The translations under genes were made by a program, and so were the position numbers. Shown here one piece after another: positions 4,995 to 5,903 of a stretch of DNA of 5,903 bases; the stretch's first letter is position 1; every line of letters starts with the position of its first letter. Location: the NCBI GenBank assembly GCA_027625225.1, contig JAQBWG010000128.1, forward strand, positions 1 through 5,903, written 5' to 3'. Below the pieces are notes generated by a model, which was given only the letters and a program-made list of their open reading frames with translations, had not been told where the DNA came from and ran no database searches. The DNA comes from Chloroflexota bacterium (GTDB taxonomy: Bacteria > Chloroflexota > Dehalococcoidia > Lucifugimonadales > VGZR01).

Positions 4995-5903
4995 ATGCTT
5001 CACCACGACCCTTCGATATTGACCACCGGCTCACTGAGCCCTGAAAAGCTGCTGGAAATGTACATCCAGATGGTGCGCTGCCGCACGCTCGATGAACGCG
5101 TCTGGATGCTTAACCGCCAGGGCAAGGCCGCCCTCGTCGCATCGTCGCAGGGACACGAGGCCGCCCAGATAGCCTCCGTGCACGCCCTGCGGCCCGGCCA
5201 GGACTGGTTCTACGCTTACTACCGCGACCTCGCCGTCGAAGTCGCCCTCGGCATCACCCACAAGGAAATCATGCTCGGCTACCTCGCCAAGGCCGGCGAG
5301 CCCTTCAGCAACGCCCGCCAGTTCCCCGGACACGGCGCCTACGTCAAACACCGCTTCATCAACCTGTCCAACGTCGTCGCCACCCAGATCACCCAGGCCG
5401 TCGGCGCGGCGCTGGCCTCCAAGATGCGCGGCGAGGACACCATCGCCATCACCTACTTCGGCGACGGCGCGGCCAGCACCGGCGACTGTCACGAGGGCAT
5501 GAACTTCGCCGCCATCCACAAACTCCCCGTCATCTTCTTCTGCGAAAACAACAAGTACGCCATCTCCGTCCCCCTCTCCAAGCAGATGGCCGTCTCCAAC
5601 GTCGCCGACCGCGCCCAGGGCTACGGCATGCCCGGTATCGTGGTGGACGGCACCGACATCGCCGCCGTATATGAAGCCGTCTCCGAGGCAGCAAAGAGAG
5701 CACGTTCAGGCGAAGGCCCCACCCTCATTGAGGCCATGGTCGAACGCTACCTGCCCCACACCAGCGACGATGACGATACCAAGTACCGTTCCGCCGAGGA
5801 ACTGGAGGAGGCCCGCAAGCACGACCCCCTCGCTATTTTGAAAGCCCAGCTTCTCCAGGCAGGTGCTCTCACCGAGGCGCAGGACAAAGAAATCCGCGCC
5901 GCC
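4995..5903 (+). CDS. bkdA: Branched-chain 2-oxoacid dehydrogenase E1 alpha subunit (cut by window edge)
   Basis: This is the thiamine-diphosphate subunit of the complex that oxidatively decarboxylates the branched 2-oxoacids from Leu, Ile and Val, passing the acyl group to the lipoyl arm of E2. The 303 codons seen are open to the edge. SQGHEAAQIA (51-60) and FYAYYRD (72-78) match E1 alpha entrance motifs. The ThDP motif GDG (156-158) ends in NN (185-186) within CENNKYAISVP, with the usual 31-residue span. The loop HTSDDDDTKYRS (255-266) has the DDDD-x-x-YR form of BkdAA-type proteins rather than the pyruvate form. As I recall it, the Bacillus subtilis BkdAA sequence is similar along most of this length. 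Relatives are about 330 aa, so some 25-30 residues are missing, and an E1 beta gene is expected next. Pyruvate or acetoin dehydrogenase E1 alpha is a less likely alternative. Confidence 0.94.
   Translation, partial: MLHHDPSILTTGSLSPEKLLEMYIQMVRCRTLDERVWMLNRQGKAALVASSQGHEAAQIASVHALRPGQDWFYAYYRDLAVEVALGITHKEIMLGYLAKAGEPFSNARQFPGHGAYVKHRFINLSNVVATQITQAVGAALASKMRGEDTIAITYFGDGAASTGDCHEGMNFAAIHKLPVIFFCENNKYAISVPLSKQMAVSNVADRAQGYGMPGIVVDGTDIAAVYEAVSEAAKRARSGEGPTLIEAMVERYLPHTSDDDDTKYRSAEELEEARKHDPLAILKAQLLQAGALTEAQDKEIRAA

Noticed and set aside
5031..5519. 162-codon minus-strand open frame opposite the E1 alpha gene
   Set aside because: Antisense shadow of a well-conserved enzyme. No motif or start signal.

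Overview
The window looks like a chromosomal segment of a free-living, GC-rich bacterium, probably an uncultured Chloroflexota (Dehalococcoidia/SAR202-like). That placement is tentative. It rests on the mix of genes, on a GC-rich hairpin cassette in an intergenic gap that resembles dispersed repeats I recall from such genomes, and on the absence of anything phage- or plasmid-like. No RNA gene, CRISPR array, insertion sequence or defence system is visible.

Left part (1-1620). The minus strand begins with the N-terminal 178 codons of methionyl-tRNA formyltransferase (fmt), which runs off the left edge. Next comes a lower-GC patch with two genes of unknown function. One is a 128-aa four-helix membrane protein on the plus strand (593-979). 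The other is a 197-aa soluble protein on the minus strand (995-1588). They converge with only 15 bases between them.

Centre (1621-3696). A CoxE-type von Willebrand factor A protein (minus strand, intact MIDAS) and a two-domain rhodanese/thiosulfate sulfurtransferase (plus strand, catalytic Cys238) diverge from a 93-base gap. The two predicted promoters overlap at their -35 boxes. The CoxE-type gene appears to be leaderless, while the rhodanese has a strong Shine-Dalgarno.

Gap 3697-3999. This holds no credible gene. It contains a cassette of three perfect hairpins, then a second, near-identical copy of the last 20 bases of the rhodanese gene, then the leader of the next gene.

Right part (4000-5903). 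A class IV PLP aminotransferase, probably for branched-chain amino acids, ends in a clear intrinsic terminator. A consensus promoter follows immediately and drives the E1 alpha subunit of the branched-chain 2-oxoacid dehydrogenase (cut by the right edge), again apparently from a leaderless mRNA. Together these two enzymes would catalyse the first two steps of Leu/Ile/Val breakdown: transamination, then oxidative decarboxylation to acyl-CoA. They nevertheless appear to be separate transcription units. I see no clearly novel multi-gene system. The points most worth a second look are the leaderless promoters, the duplicated gene tail beside the hairpin cassette, the unpaired CoxE homologue and the two unknown genes.
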